The notes beneath the pieces were generated by a model, which saw nothing but the letters and a program-made list of their open reading frames with translations, made no database searches and was not told the DNA's origin. Shown piece after piece: positions 32,306 to 41,096 of a stretch of 41,181 bases of DNA (within the stretch, counting starts at the first letter, position 1; each line of letters begins with the position of its first letter). Both the position numbers and the translations under genes were made by a program. The DNA comes from Lysobacterales bacterium (GTDB lineage: Bacteria > Pseudomonadota > Gammaproteobacteria > Xanthomonadales > Wenzhouxiangellaceae): positions 1-41,181 of the forward strand of contig PBLG01000020.1 in the NCBI GenBank assembly GCA_002722315.1, written 5' to 3'.

Positions 32306-32480
32306 GGGTTCGGGCTCCGGTAGTCGAATCAGGTTGGGGAACCATAGCACTGGTTGCTGGTTGTCATATATTCCGGTGTTCATCGGGGGCGCCTGCCCGA
32401 CGCGATTGCGGTTTTGAACTTCAAAAGCGGTTTCGCCGCCGACTGATGGTTGTTCTGCGCGGTTCGCACATTGAAAAGTC

Positions 32481-33000
32481 AAAAGCGTTTCGCCGCCGGC
32501 TTCGCCGGCTTTAGCGAGTTACTTCTTGGCGCCCCAAGAAGTAACCAAGAAACGCTGCCGGGCGACGCCGCCGGTCCTTCGGCCCGGTTCCCTGCGCGTT
32601 TCGGTCGGGCCGGGGTCCGCCGAACTCGCTTCGTTCGCTTTGCTCTCTACGCTCAGACATGCTGCGGCCCTTTTTCCGGCCCGCCCTGCAATGCTCGGCG
32701 GCGGCGACGGCGGGTGCGGGCTCATCACGTGCGGAGATCTATCGCGACATGCACCGAACGTTTGGCGGCCACCCCATCTGCCTCGATGGCGCCGAGTATC
32801 GCAGCAGCGAACGGGGAAGTCCGGTTCCGGATGTCTGAGCGACCGAAGGGAGCGAGTTCGGAACCGGCCGTTCGCTGTGAGAAACGCAGGGGACCCGGCG
32901 CAGTTTGCCGGGCGCCTTCGCGGCATGAGCGGTTTTGGTTACTTTTGCCGCCACAAAAGTAACTCGCGTCAGCTCGCCAAGCGAGCGGCGAAACGGTTTT
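32481..33000. repeat. 520-bp interspersed element with nested inverted-repeat ends
   Basis: Outer ends AAAAGCGTTTCGCCGC (32481-32496) and its inverse 32985-33000 match in 15 of 16 positions. Inside each end is a strong palindrome: GTTACTTCTTGG-CGCC-CCAAGAAGTAAC (32518-32545, perfect) and GTTACTTTTG-CCGCCA-CAAAAGTAAC (32938-32963). The pair is itself embedded in GCGAGTTACTT...AAGTAACTCGC. A partial copy of the outer end lies at 32421-32441. The interior is GC-rich and open in several frames on both strands, yet without codon bias, ribosome sites or known domains, so those frames are taken as spurious. From memory, similar sequences are scattered between genes in Xanthomonadaceae and relatives. 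No transposase is encoded. It fills most of the gap 32306-33093. Confidence 0.6.
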
Positions 33001-33093
33001 GGAAGTCGAAAGCCGCTCGCAGCCCGCCAAGGCACACGCAGCACCGCGAGCCCAAACGTCACTGCCTTTTTTGGGCGAGGCCGAAAATCGGCC

Positions 33094-34263
33094 TCAGTCC
33101 TTCCGCAATGACTCCGAAATCGCAATCGGACTCGGCACCTTCAAAACGATCCAGTAGGTCGACGCGATGAACGTCAGAATGGTGGTGGCCTGGACGATGT
33201 AGGAGGCCCGGTCGGTCATCAGGCCACTGTTGAGGCCTACGACGGCGACCAGCAGCGAGAATTCGCTGACCTGGCCCAGCCGTATGCCGATTTCCTTCGA
33301 GACGCCGGGCTTTTCGCCCTGGCGGCGAAACAGCCAGGCGAACGTCAGCGGCTTGACCAGCATCAGCAGCGCGGCAAGCGTGATCGCGGGCCAGAAGATC
33401 TGCGGCAGCAGCGACATGTCGAAGCCTGCGCCAAGCGCGAAGAAGAACACCACCAGGAAGAAGTCGCGCAACGGCTTCAGCGTCTCGGCGATGAAGCGCG
33501 AGATCGGGCTGGTGGCGATCGCGACGCCGGCGATGAACGCGCCGATTTCGTAGGAAAGACCGATCTCGTGGGCCAGCACGGCAACCGCCATGCACCAGCC
33601 GATCGCGATCAGGAAGATGTATTCCTGGATCTGGTCGAATCGTTGCATCAGCGCCATAAGGCCGTAGCGGCAGAAACCCAGGGCGAAAGCGAACAGCAGC
33701 GGCGCGGTCAGCAACAGGATGCCTACGTCCAGCGCCGGGTTGGCGCTGCCCGCGAAACCCTGGATGAACAGGATCACGGCGATCGCGATGATGTCCTGAA
33801 GCAGCAGAATCGCGACGATGATTTCACCCAGCCGCTGGTGATGCAGCGTCGAGGTGGGCAGTAATTTCAACCCGAGGATGGTGCTCGAAAACATCACCGC
33901 GGCACCGATCAACACGGCCTGCAGCACGTCCAGGCCGAATAGCAGCGCCACGCCCGCGCCGGTGCTGAAGAAGACCACGCAGGTGACCAGCGTGACCAGC
34001 ACAGCCTCGCGCAGCATGCGCAGGAGCTCGCGCGGCTCGAGGTTCAGCCCAAGCAGGAACAGCAGGAAGATGATCCCGAACTCGGCCATGCCCTGCAGGA
34101 TTTCCACATCGCCGACCAGGCCGAAGCCCCACGGTCCCATCGCCGCGCCCAGCACGATATACGCCACCGGCAGCGCCTGGCGCGCGTACAAGGCCGCCGT
34201 GGCGATCACCGCCGCGCCTGCGAATATCAGGAAAATCAGCTGGATGAAGGCGTCGGAATGCAT
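33094..34263 (-). CDS. CPA2-family monovalent cation/proton antiporter
   Basis: 389 residues, membrane domain only (11-13 helices) with no C-terminal RCK/TrkA-N domain, unlike KefB/KefC. Family marks: LPVAYIVLGAAMGPWGFGLV, AEFGIIFLLFLLGLNLEPRELL, AAVMFSSTILGLKLL, then GEIIVAILLLQDIIAI with the conserved Q-D pair of the ion site. Then EIGLSYEIGAFIAGVAIATSP and LGQVSEFSLLVAVVGL follow. It probably exchanges Na+ or K+ for H+ in the inner membrane. The ATG at 34263 was chosen because the codons before it encode sequence unlike a membrane protein start and cover a GC inverted repeat at 34325. No clear Shine-Dalgarno site is seen. Confidence 0.85.
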   Translation of the reverse strand: MHSDAFIQLIFLIFAGAAVIATAALYARQALPVAYIVLGAAMGPWGFGLVGDVEILQGMAEFGIIFLLFLLGLNLEPRELLRMLREAVLVTLVTCVVFFSTGAGVALLFGLDVLQAVLIGAAVMFSSTILGLKLLPTSTLHHQRLGEIIVAILLLQDIIAIAVILFIQGFAGSANPALDVGILLLTAPLLFAFALGFCRYGLMALMQRFDQIQEYIFLIAIGWCMAVAVLAHEIGLSYEIGAFIAGVAIATSPISRFIAETLKPLRDFFLVVFFFALGAGFDMSLLPQIFWPAITLAALLMLVKPLTFAWLFRRQGEKPGVSKEIGIRLGQVSEFSLLVAVVGLNSGLMTDRASYIVQATTILTFIASTYWIVLKVPSPIAISESLRKD

Positions 34264-34324
34264 GTCCGAACCAGTGTACCGCGCGATTCGGGACACTGGA
34301 CGGGTACTGCGCCCCCACCCCGGG

Positions 34325-34345
34325 CCTCCCCCGCAGGCGGGGAGG
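34325..34345. repeat. small GC inverted repeat upstream of the antiporter
   Basis: CCTCCCC-CGCAGGC-GGGGAGG, an interspersed short palindrome of a common kind in high-GC proteobacteria, between the antiporter start and the end of the peptidase gene. Confidence 0.45.
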
Positions 34346-34387
34346 GGAGGCAAGGGATGATGGGCTCAGGCTGAGGCTCGGATCAAA

Positions 34388-36478
34388 TCAGTCGTCGTGC
34401 GACGCGTCGGGCGAGCCGTCGGTGTCGTAGCGCTCGAACCAGGCCAGGATGTTGTCGATCTTGGCGATCATGCGCGACGGCTTGCCGGCGATGCCGTGCG
34501 GGCTTTCGGGCACGCGCACCATGACCGTATCGACACGCCTGAGCTTGAGCGCCTGGTAGTACTGCTCGGTCTCTGAAATCGGCGTGCGGTAGTCGTCCTC
34601 GCCGGTGATCAGCAGCGTCGGCGTGGTGACGTTGCCGACCAGTGACAGCGGCGAGCGCTTCCAGTAGTGCTCGAATTCTTCCCAGGGCGGACCCGGAAAC
34701 TGGTGGTCGATCTGCGAGGTATAGATGTCGCCGGTCAGGGTCTTCGAAATCCAGTTGATGACCGGCTTGGCCACCGCCGCGGCGCGGAAGCGGTCGGTCA
34801 GGCCGATCGCGTAGGCCGCCGCGATGCCGCCGGCCGAGCCGCCCGTGATGAACAGTCGGTCGGGATCGACGAAGCCCTTTTCGATCATCGCGTCGATGCC
34901 TGACATGTGGTCGCCGAAGTCCTCTTCCGAAGAATACTTGTACTCGAGCTTCAAGCCAAACTCCTCGCCGTACGAGGACGAGCCGCGATGGTTGTCGTAG
35001 AACACCACGTAACCCTCGGCCGCGAATCGCTGCATTTCGGCCGAAAAGTGCGGTCCGTAGGCCAGGTGGGGCCCGCCGTGAATCTCCAGGATCAGGGGAT
35101 AAGTCTTGTCCGGATCGAAATCGGGCGGGGTCAGGTACCAGCCCTGGATTTCGGTGCCGTCGACCGAGGATTCATAGACGATCTCGTGGACCTCGGCCAG
35201 GTCACGGTGACCGAGCAGGTTCTCGTTGAGCCGGGTCAGGCGGCGCGGCTCGCCTCGGGTCCGCTTGACGAACAGATCCGCCGGACGCTGCGCCGAGCCG
35301 GCGGTGTAGGCGACCAGGCCGTTGTCGGCGACCGAATACTCGCCGCTGATGTACGGTCTTCCGATGGTCGTACCGCCCAGGCCCTCGGCGACCGAGCGTA
35401 CTTTTTCACCGGGAATGACGAACCCGACCTTGCGTTTGCCGCGGTCGTCGAAGTGGAAATAGATGCCCGATCCGTCGGCGGCCCAGCGCGGCCCCTCGGC
35501 CGAACGATCCAGGTCTGCCGTCACGATCTCCGGGTTGCCGCCGTCGATGGTCATCACCGCCAGCCTGGAGATCGAGTACTGCCGGCCCTGGTGGTCGTCG
35601 CGCTCGAACGCGATCCGCTTGCCGTCGGGGGAAACCGACGGGGAGCGCTCGACGCCGGGCAGGTCGGTCAGCCGCACCAGTTGGCCGGAAGCGACATTGA
35701 CCGCGTAAAGATCGCGCTCGGTGCGCTCGTACTGCCAGTCGGTCGAGCGGTTGGTCGAAAACACGATGCGCTGGCCGTCGGGCGTCCAGGCCAGCGGCCC
35801 CGAATGATCGTAATCACCGGTTGATACCTGGCGCGCGCTGCCGCCGTCTGCCGGGACGACAAAGACGTGCTCGAAGCCCGGGTCGACGTAGCCGCGCCCG
35901 TCAAAGCGATAAATCACGCTGTCGATGACCGCGACTTCCGGGGCCCACTCGGCGCCTTCGGGCTTTTTCGGGGGGCTGGCCAGCGACGGCTTTTCGGCCG
36001 ACACGCGCATGGTGAACGCGATCTGCGTGCCGTCCGGCGACCAGGCCAGCGACGACGGCGATTCGACCAGGTTGGTCACCAGGGCGCTTTCGCCCGTTTC
36101 CATCCAGCGCACGTGCAGCTGCGGCTTGTCGCCGGCCTTGGCGATGTAGGCCAGGCGCTTGCCGTCGGGCGACCAGCGCGGCGACGAATAGCTGGCCTTG
36201 CCCGAAAGCAATGGCCGGTGATCCGAGCCGTCGGCGGCAGCGATCCAGATATTGCCGCGGGTATCGTCGAGCATGATGTCGTTGATCGCGCGCACGTAGG
36301 CCACCCGAGTACCGTCGGGGGACACCTGGGGATCGGTCGCGTACTGGAGATCGAACAGGTCTTCTGATTTCAGGTGCCTGTCCCCGGCCTCATCGTCAGC
36401 GCCGGCAAGCGGCGCGACAGCAGCTGCGCACAGCGCAAGCACAAACGGCACGGTCATCGGGAAAAAAGTCCTTCGCAT
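34388..36478 (-). CDS. secreted S9 family (prolyl oligopeptidase-like) peptidase
   Basis: 696 residues. A signal peptide ends around PLAGADD. Residues 40-420 form a WD40-like propeller of the TolB/DPP-IV kind with repeated (V/F)SPDG(T/K)R(V/I)AY motifs (QVSPDGTRVAYVR, RWSPDGKRLAYIA, AWSPDGTQIAFTM). The catalytic alpha/beta-hydrolase domain follows: ILEIHGGPHLAYG, the nucleophile elbow ITGGSAGG with S548, acid LLITGEDDYRTP and base PESPHGIAG. Such enzymes cleave oligopeptides after proline, alanine or related residues in the periplasm. AAGGAGA six bases before the ATG at 36478 decides the start; nine more residues from 36505 are possible but less likely. Divergent from the toxin-antitoxin pair. 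Confidence 0.92.
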   Translation of the reverse strand: MRRTFFPMTVPFVLALCAAAVAPLAGADDEAGDRHLKSEDLFDLQYATDPQVSPDGTRVAYVRAINDIMLDDTRGNIWIAAADGSDHRPLLSGKASYSSPRWSPDGKRLAYIAKAGDKPQLHVRWMETGESALVTNLVESPSSLAWSPDGTQIAFTMRVSAEKPSLASPPKKPEGAEWAPEVAVIDSVIYRFDGRGYVDPGFEHVFVVPADGGSARQVSTGDYDHSGPLAWTPDGQRIVFSTNRSTDWQYERTERDLYAVNVASGQLVRLTDLPGVERSPSVSPDGKRIAFERDDHQGRQYSISRLAVMTIDGGNPEIVTADLDRSAEGPRWAADGSGIYFHFDDRGKRKVGFVIPGEKVRSVAEGLGGTTIGRPYISGEYSVADNGLVAYTAGSAQRPADLFVKRTRGEPRRLTRLNENLLGHRDLAEVHEIVYESSVDGTEIQGWYLTPPDFDPDKTYPLILEIHGGPHLAYGPHFSAEMQRFAAEGYVVFYDNHRGSSSYGEEFGLKLEYKYSSEEDFGDHMSGIDAMIEKGFVDPDRLFITGGSAGGIAAAYAIGLTDRFRAAAVAKPVINWISKTLTGDIYTSQIDHQFPGPPWEEFEHYWKRSPLSLVGNVTTPTLLITGEDDYRTPISETEQYYQALKLRRVDTVMVRVPESPHGIAGKPSRMIAKIDNILAWFERYDTDGSPDASHDD

Positions 36479-36650
36479 TGCGGTCTCCTTGACGGGATCG
36501 TTCAATTTCGGGGGTTCTCACGAAACCGAGGATACCGACTTTCGCGCGATGGGTCGGCTTGGGTCCGATCCGGCGGTCGTGGTGTCGGGTTTGGCTCTCG
36601 GGTCGGCCGAACGGTTTCACGCACCGGGCAACCAGAGTCCCTCTGACTGC

Positions 36651-36679
36651 TTGACCGATTGATTTATAATTACTATGAT
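36651..36679 (+). promoter_or_regulatory. sigma-70 promoter of the toxin-antitoxin operon
   Basis: TTGACC (36651-36656), a spacer of exactly 17 bases and TATGAT (36674-36679). A perfect TATAAT at 36665-36670 overlaps the same region. Transcription would begin near 36686, 40 bases before the antitoxin ATG. This also rules out the in-frame ATG at 36675 as the start. Confidence 0.7.
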
Positions 36680-36725
36680 TAAAAATGAATCACGAGTCCG
36701 TGCCGATTGGGCGAGGAGACTGAAC

Positions 36726-36995
36726 ATGGCCAAATCCGAAACCCGAGTTCTGACCGCACACGTGCCCGTTCCGCTGGCGGAGAAAGTGGACCAGGCGGCA
36801 GACCGGCTCGAGCGCTCGCGCGGCTGGATCGTCAAGCAGGCGCTGTCGGCCTGGATTGCGCAGGAGGAAGAGCGCGATCGGCTCACGCATGAGGCACTGG
36901 CTGAGGTCGATGCCGGCCGTGTCATTGACCATCGCGCCGTGCAGAAATGGGCTGACAGCCTGAGCGCCGAGGAACCGCTGCCGCTGCCTCGTTGA
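36726..36995 (+). CDS. ribbon-helix-helix antitoxin (CopG/ParD-like)
   Basis: 89 residues. The N-terminal half is a ribbon-helix-helix DNA-binding domain: RVLTAHVPVPLAEKVDQAADRLERSRGWIVKQALSAWI. The C-terminal part (EEERDRLTHEALAEVDAGRVIDHRAVQKWADSL) is the toxin-wrapping tail found in antitoxins of ParE. Such proteins bind their own promoter and the toxin. GAGGAG seven bases before the ATG at 36726 fixes the start. The stop overlaps the toxin start (TGATG), giving tight translational coupling. Confidence 0.85.
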   Translation: MAKSETRVLTAHVPVPLAEKVDQAADRLERSRGWIVKQALSAWIAQEEERDRLTHEALAEVDAGRVIDHRAVQKWADSLSAEEPLPLPR

Positions 36996-37270
36996 TGGAG
37001 TTGCAGTGGAGCGGCAGGGCGCTTTCCGACCTGGCGCGCTTGCACGAATTCCTGGCGGCGGTAAACAGGCCGGCCGCCGCGCGGGCGGTACAAGCGCTGG
37101 TCCGGGCCCCAACGGTTCTGCTGACGAATCCGCGCATCGGCGAGCAATTGTTCCATTTCGAGCCGCGCGAGGTCCGTCGGATTCTGACCGCAGAATACGA
37201 GATTCGCTACGAGATCGCGGACGAGACCATTTACATGCTGTGGCTCGGGCCCGCTCGGGACGATCTTTAG
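36995..37270 (+). CDS. parE: ParE/RelE-superfamily toxin
   Basis: 91 residues. MELQWSGRALSDLARLHEFLAAVNRPAAARAV is the classical ParE opening (WS-x-x-AL-x-DL-x-x-L), followed by NPRIGEQLFHFEPREVRRILTAEYEIRYEI and the strand TIYMLWLGPARDDL, close to the IxxLRIWHxRE ending but without the His of RelE-type ribonucleases. ParE toxins poison DNA gyrase. A ribosome-targeting RelE activity is less likely with this ending. The ATG overlaps the antitoxin stop. The pair stands next to the restriction-modification genes. Confidence 0.85.
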   Translation: MELQWSGRALSDLARLHEFLAAVNRPAAARAVQALVRAPTVLLTNPRIGEQLFHFEPREVRRILTAEYEIRYEIADETIYMLWLGPARDDL

Positions 37271-37423
37271 CACTATGCTTCTGGTGGGGAGTTGCAAGGC
37301 GGGATATTTTGGTAATGCCGAGCAGCAAGCGTGCGCGCCGGCGCGGCTGATCCGCCTGGCGAGGCAAATCTGATATGTTCACTGCGATGTCACTTCGCCA
37401 ACGCACGGAGATGGTCCAGGTAT

Positions 37424-40150
37424 ATGAAACTGACGCTTAACCAGCTCGAGAACCTTCTGCTGCGGGCATGCGATGACCTGCGCGGCAGCATGGATGCCAG
37501 CGAGTACAAGGAATATGTGTTCGGAATGCTCTTTCTCAAGCGCGCCAGCGACTTGTTTGACCAGCGTCGCGATGAATTGCAAAGACGGTTCGCCGCGCAG
37601 GGCATGTCCGAAGAAGACATCAAGGCCGAACTGGAAGACCCGGATCACTATTCCGGCAAGTATTTCTACGTTCCGCCCCGGGCGCGTTGGAACGAGCCGT
37701 GGCAAGAGGAGGTTGTCCAGGACGGCAAAAAGAAGGTCGTAGTCAGGCCCGCGCTCAAGCACGTCAAGGAGAATGTCGGCACCACGCTGAACAAGGCACT
37801 GGCTGCGATAGAGGACGCGAACCCGGACGCTCTGCAAGATGTGCTCACCGGGATCAACTTCAACCGCAAGATCGGCCAGCGCACCCTGGACGATGACGTT
37901 CTGGCCGACTTCGTTCAGAACTTCGAGAAGATTCCCCTGCGCGACGAAGATTTCGAGTTTCCGGATCTGCTCGGCGCTGCCTATGAATGGTTGATCAAAT
38001 TCTTCGCTGATTCCGCGGGCAAGAAGGCCGGCGAGTTCTATACCCCCTGGGAAGTCGTGCGGCTGTGTGTCGAAATTTGTGACCCTGCGGAGAGCATGAG
38101 CGTCTACGACCCGACGGTTGGCTCGGGCGGCATGCTGATCCAGATGCGCGATTTCCTTCGCGAAAAAGGCGGCGACGCCCGCGAACTGGCTCTCTACGGC
38201 CAGGAAAAGATCGGAACCACCTGGTCAATCTGCAAGATGAACATGCTCCTGCATGGCATCTCGCACGCCGATATCCGCCAGGAAGACACCATCCGCGAGC
38301 CCCAGCACCTGGATGAGAACAACGAGCTCAAGCGCTTCGACCGGGTGGTGGCCAATCCGCCATTCAGTCAGAACTACATCAAGAAGGACCTGAAATTCCC
38401 CGGCCGATTCCCGGTGATGATGCCGGAGAAGGGCAAGAAGGCCGACCTGATGTTTGTCCAGCACATGCTGGCCGTGCTCAAGCACGATGGCCGCATGGCC
38501 ACCGTCATGCCGCACGGAGTGCTGTTTCGCGGCGGTGAGGAACGCGAAGCGCGCAAATACTTCATCGAGCACGGCTACCTGGAAGCGGTCATCGGCCTGC
38601 CCGGCAACCTGTTCTACGGCACCGGCATCCCGGCCTGCCTGCTGGTGCTGAACAAGGACGGCGCCGGCGCACGCGATTCGGTGCTGTTCATCAACGCCGA
38701 TCGCGAATACCGCGAAGGAAAGGCCCAGAACCACCTGCGCGCCGAAGACATCGACAAGATCATCTACGCCTACCGCCAGGGCCGGGAGATCCCCGGCTAT
38801 GCCCGGCCCGTGCCGGTGGCCGAGCTGCGCGAGGAAGAATACAACTGCAATATCCGCCGCTACGTCGATAACGCGCCGCCGCCGGAGCCGCACGATGTGC
38901 GCGCTCACCTGCAGGGCGGCGTGCCGCTGACCGAAATCGACAGCCAGGAAAACTACTGGCAGAACTACGAGGGCCTGCGGGAAGACCTTTTCGCACCCCG
39001 TGATGCCGACTACATGGACTTTGCTCAGGCGCTCACCAACAAGCGCGACATTGCCGGCCTGATCAACCAGCACCCCGGCGTGGCCGCAGCCAACCAACAG
39101 ATCATGGATGTGCTGGAAGCCTGGTGGCAGGACAATCTGCCAGTGGTCGAGGCCCTGGCCCCGGATGCCGACAACCAACAGGACCGGCCGCGCAATGTCT
39201 ACGTCATGCGCAGCCAGCTTCTGAAAAGCATGGAAGCGGCGCTGGCCGACAATGGTCTGCTGACCCCATTCCAGGTACGCGGCGCCTTGGCCAGCTATTT
39301 CGACAGCCTCAAGGCCGACTTCAAGTCCATCGCCGCCAGCGGCTGGGGCCCGGAACTGATCCCGGACGACCAGATCCTGGAAAGCCAGTTCCCCGACGTG
39401 CTGGCCGAGCAGGCCGATGCCCAGGCCCGCCTGGCCGAGCTGCAGGCCCTGTTTGCCGCTGCCGATGAGGAAGACTTCGACGACAGCGAAGATACCGGCG
39501 TGCTGCCCAGTGATGAGGTCAAGAACAAGAAGGATGAGCTCAAGGTCTTCAACGCCGAGTGGAAAGCCCAGCTCAAGACCATCAAGCAACTGGCCGCCAA
39601 TCTGTACACCGAGCTGCAAGCCGTCGACGCGCTGCCCAAAGGCAGCAAGAAAGGCTATTACTGCACCGAAGGTCTGACGGCCAAGGACGCGAAGTTCGAA
39701 AACGGCCTGCGCATCGCCGACCTGGCCGAGGAGCTGGACCATAGCAGCGACTGGATCGCCCCGCTGCGTGATGCCGTTGCCCAGGGCCGCCAGGCCTGGA
39801 ACACCGCCCAACGGATTGATGTCAGTCTGAGGAGGCACAAAGCCCTGGAAGACGAAGCCAGGACGCTGAAGGCCACGATCAAGAGCATCGAAAACAAGCG
39901 CGATGAGCTGGTCGCCAGCGCCCGAGAGAAGATCACCGAGGATCAGGCCCGAACCGTGATCATCGAGCGCCTGAAAAACCTGCTGATGAACATCTACGGC
40001 GGCTACCTGCGCGCCGAGCAGCGAGCCTGTATCAAGGCGGTCGAAAATCTCTGGACCAAGTATGCGGTCACCGCCCGGCAGATAGAGATGATGCGTGATG
40101 GAGCTTCGCGAAAGCTTCAGGAGTTCCTATCGGAGTTGGGTTATGACTGA
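37424..40150 (+). CDS. hsdM: type I restriction-modification methyltransferase subunit, long form
   Basis: 908 residues. The N-terminal HsdM helical domain ([41 protein letters not shown]) leads into the N6-adenine methyltransferase: [19 protein letters not shown], motif [11 protein letters not shown] from residue 229, and motif IV NPPF at 311-314. The canonical subunit ends near 500 residues. Here about 400 more form a helical, coiled-coil-rich region ([26 protein letters not shown], then [23 protein letters not shown]). This long architecture is found in one subgroup of type I systems. HsdM with HsdS methylates adenine in the target site, and with HsdR cuts unmodified DNA. Only a weak AGG precedes the ATG. 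It overlaps hsdS by eight bases. Confidence 0.92.
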   Translation: MKLTLNQLENLLLRACDDLRGSMDASEYKEYVFGMLFLKRASDLFDQRRDELQRRFAAQGMSEEDIKAELEDPDHYSGKYFYVPPRARWNEPWQEEVVQDGKKKVVVRPALKHVKENVGTTLNKALAAIEDANPDALQDVLTGINFNRKIGQRTLDDDVLADFVQNFEKIPLRDEDFEFPDLLGAAYEWLIKFFADSAGKKAGEFYTPWEVVRLCVEICDPAESMSVYDPTVGSGGMLIQMRDFLREKGGDARELALYGQEKIGTTWSICKMNMLLHGISHADIRQEDTIREPQHLDENNELKRFDRVVANPPFSQNYIKKDLKFPGRFPVMMPEKGKKADLMFVQHMLAVLKHDGRMATVMPHGVLFRGGEEREARKYFIEHGYLEAVIGLPGNLFYGTGIPACLLVLNKDGAGARDSVLFINADREYREGKAQNHLRAEDIDKIIYAYRQGREIPGYARPVPVAELREEEYNCNIRRYVDNAPPPEPHDVRAHLQGGVPLTEIDSQENYWQNYEGLREDLFAPRDADYMDFAQALTNKRDIAGLINQHPGVAAANQQIMDVLEAWWQDNLPVVEALAPDADNQQDRPRNVYVMRSQLLKSMEAALADNGLLTPFQVRGALASYFDSLKADFKSIAASGWGPELIPDDQILESQFPDVLAEQADAQARLAELQALFAAADEEDFDDSEDTGVLPSDEVKNKKDELKVFNAEWKAQLKTIKQLAANLYTELQAVDALPKGSKKGYYCTEGLTAKDAKFENGLRIADLAEELDHSSDWIAPLRDAVAQGRQAWNTAQRIDVSLRRHKALEDEARTLKATIKSIENKRDELVASAREKITEDQARTVIIERLKNLLMNIYGGYLRAEQRACIKAVENLWTKYAVTARQIEMMRDGASRKLQEFLSELGYD

Positions 40151-41096
40151 AGCACAGATAGCTTGGATTCAAAAGCCCCTTGGGAAGCTTTTTGACCGGC
40201 TTGTTCAAGGCGGCACCCCTAGCACATCTGCGCCTGCATACTGGAACGGGCATATTCCGTGGGTGACCGGCGCAGACTTCACAAGTCGAGGGATTGGCGA
40301 AATAAGAAGGTATGTCTCCGACGTCGGAGTCAGGTCAAGCTCTACTTCTATCGTTGAGGCAGGAAATGTTTTGCTGGTCACTCGAACCGGTGTTGGGAAG
40401 TTGGCCATAGCCAGAGCGCCTACTGCAATAAGTCAAGACATTACCGGGGTCTATTTTGACCGCACTAAGGTGGATGTGCAGTTTGCCTATTACTTACTTC
40501 TATTAGAGTTGGAAAGCCTAAAAAAACTTAATCAAGGCACAAGCATTAATGGCATAGTTCGTGCTGATCTAGAGCGACATCTGGTTTCGCTACCGACCGA
40601 TGTGTCCGCACAAAAGAAGATCGCCCGCATCCTGCAAACCATTGATCAGGCCATCGAAAAGACTGAGGACCTGATCGACAAGTATCAGCAGATCAAAGCC
40701 GGTTTGATGCACGACCTCTTCACGCGCGGCATCGGCCCCAACGGCCAACTCCGCCCACCCCGCGACCAGGCCCCGGGGCTCTACCACGAAACCCCGATCG
40801 GCTGGATTCCGAAGGAGTGGGAATTTGCTCCAATTGGGAGGTATGTAAAGTCTGCTCAGTACGGTATATCGACTAGCCTTGGTGATAGCGCGTCAGGGAT
40901 CCCCGTTCTCAGAATGAACAACATTCAAAGCAGTGGTTTCGATGTTACAGACCTGAAATACAGTAATGACCCAGAGGCCTACAAAATCAAGCTTAGGGCG
41001 GGGGATGTTCTTTATAACAGAACAAATTCAATCGATCATGTCGGAAAAACTGCTATTTGGTGCAACGAACTGGAAGAATGTTCGGCTCTTCACTGA
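40143..41096 (+). pseudogene. hsdS: type I specificity subunit, interrupted in the second recognition domain
   Basis: 317 codons remain; intact HsdS proteins have roughly 400-450 residues. The first target recognition domain (about 10-150) contains GGTPSTSAPAYWNGHIPWVTGAD and the VRADLERHLVSLPT exit. The central helical spacer AQKKIARILQTIDQAIEKTEDLI and GLMHDLFTRGI is complete. The second domain starts at GWIPKEWEFAPIGRYVKSAQ and breaks off after RAGDVLYNRTNSIDHVGKTAIW. Its last codons and TGA lie inside the end of an insertion sequence beginning at 41084. GGAG seven bases before the ATG at 40143 and the overlap with hsdM support the start. Both recognition domains are AT-richer than the spacer. 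The product may be inactive or act as a half-subunit. Confidence 0.8.

Noticed and set aside
32450..32962. Plus-strand frame of 170 codons inside the 520-bp element
   Set aside because: Rich in Arg/Pro/Ala, includes the palindromes and has rival open frames on both strands. It is typical of a GC-rich repeat, not a gene.
36675..36725. Upstream ATG for the antitoxin
   Set aside because: It falls within the -10 element TATGAT of the promoter and lacks a ribosome site. The ATG at 36726 has GAGGAG at good spacing.
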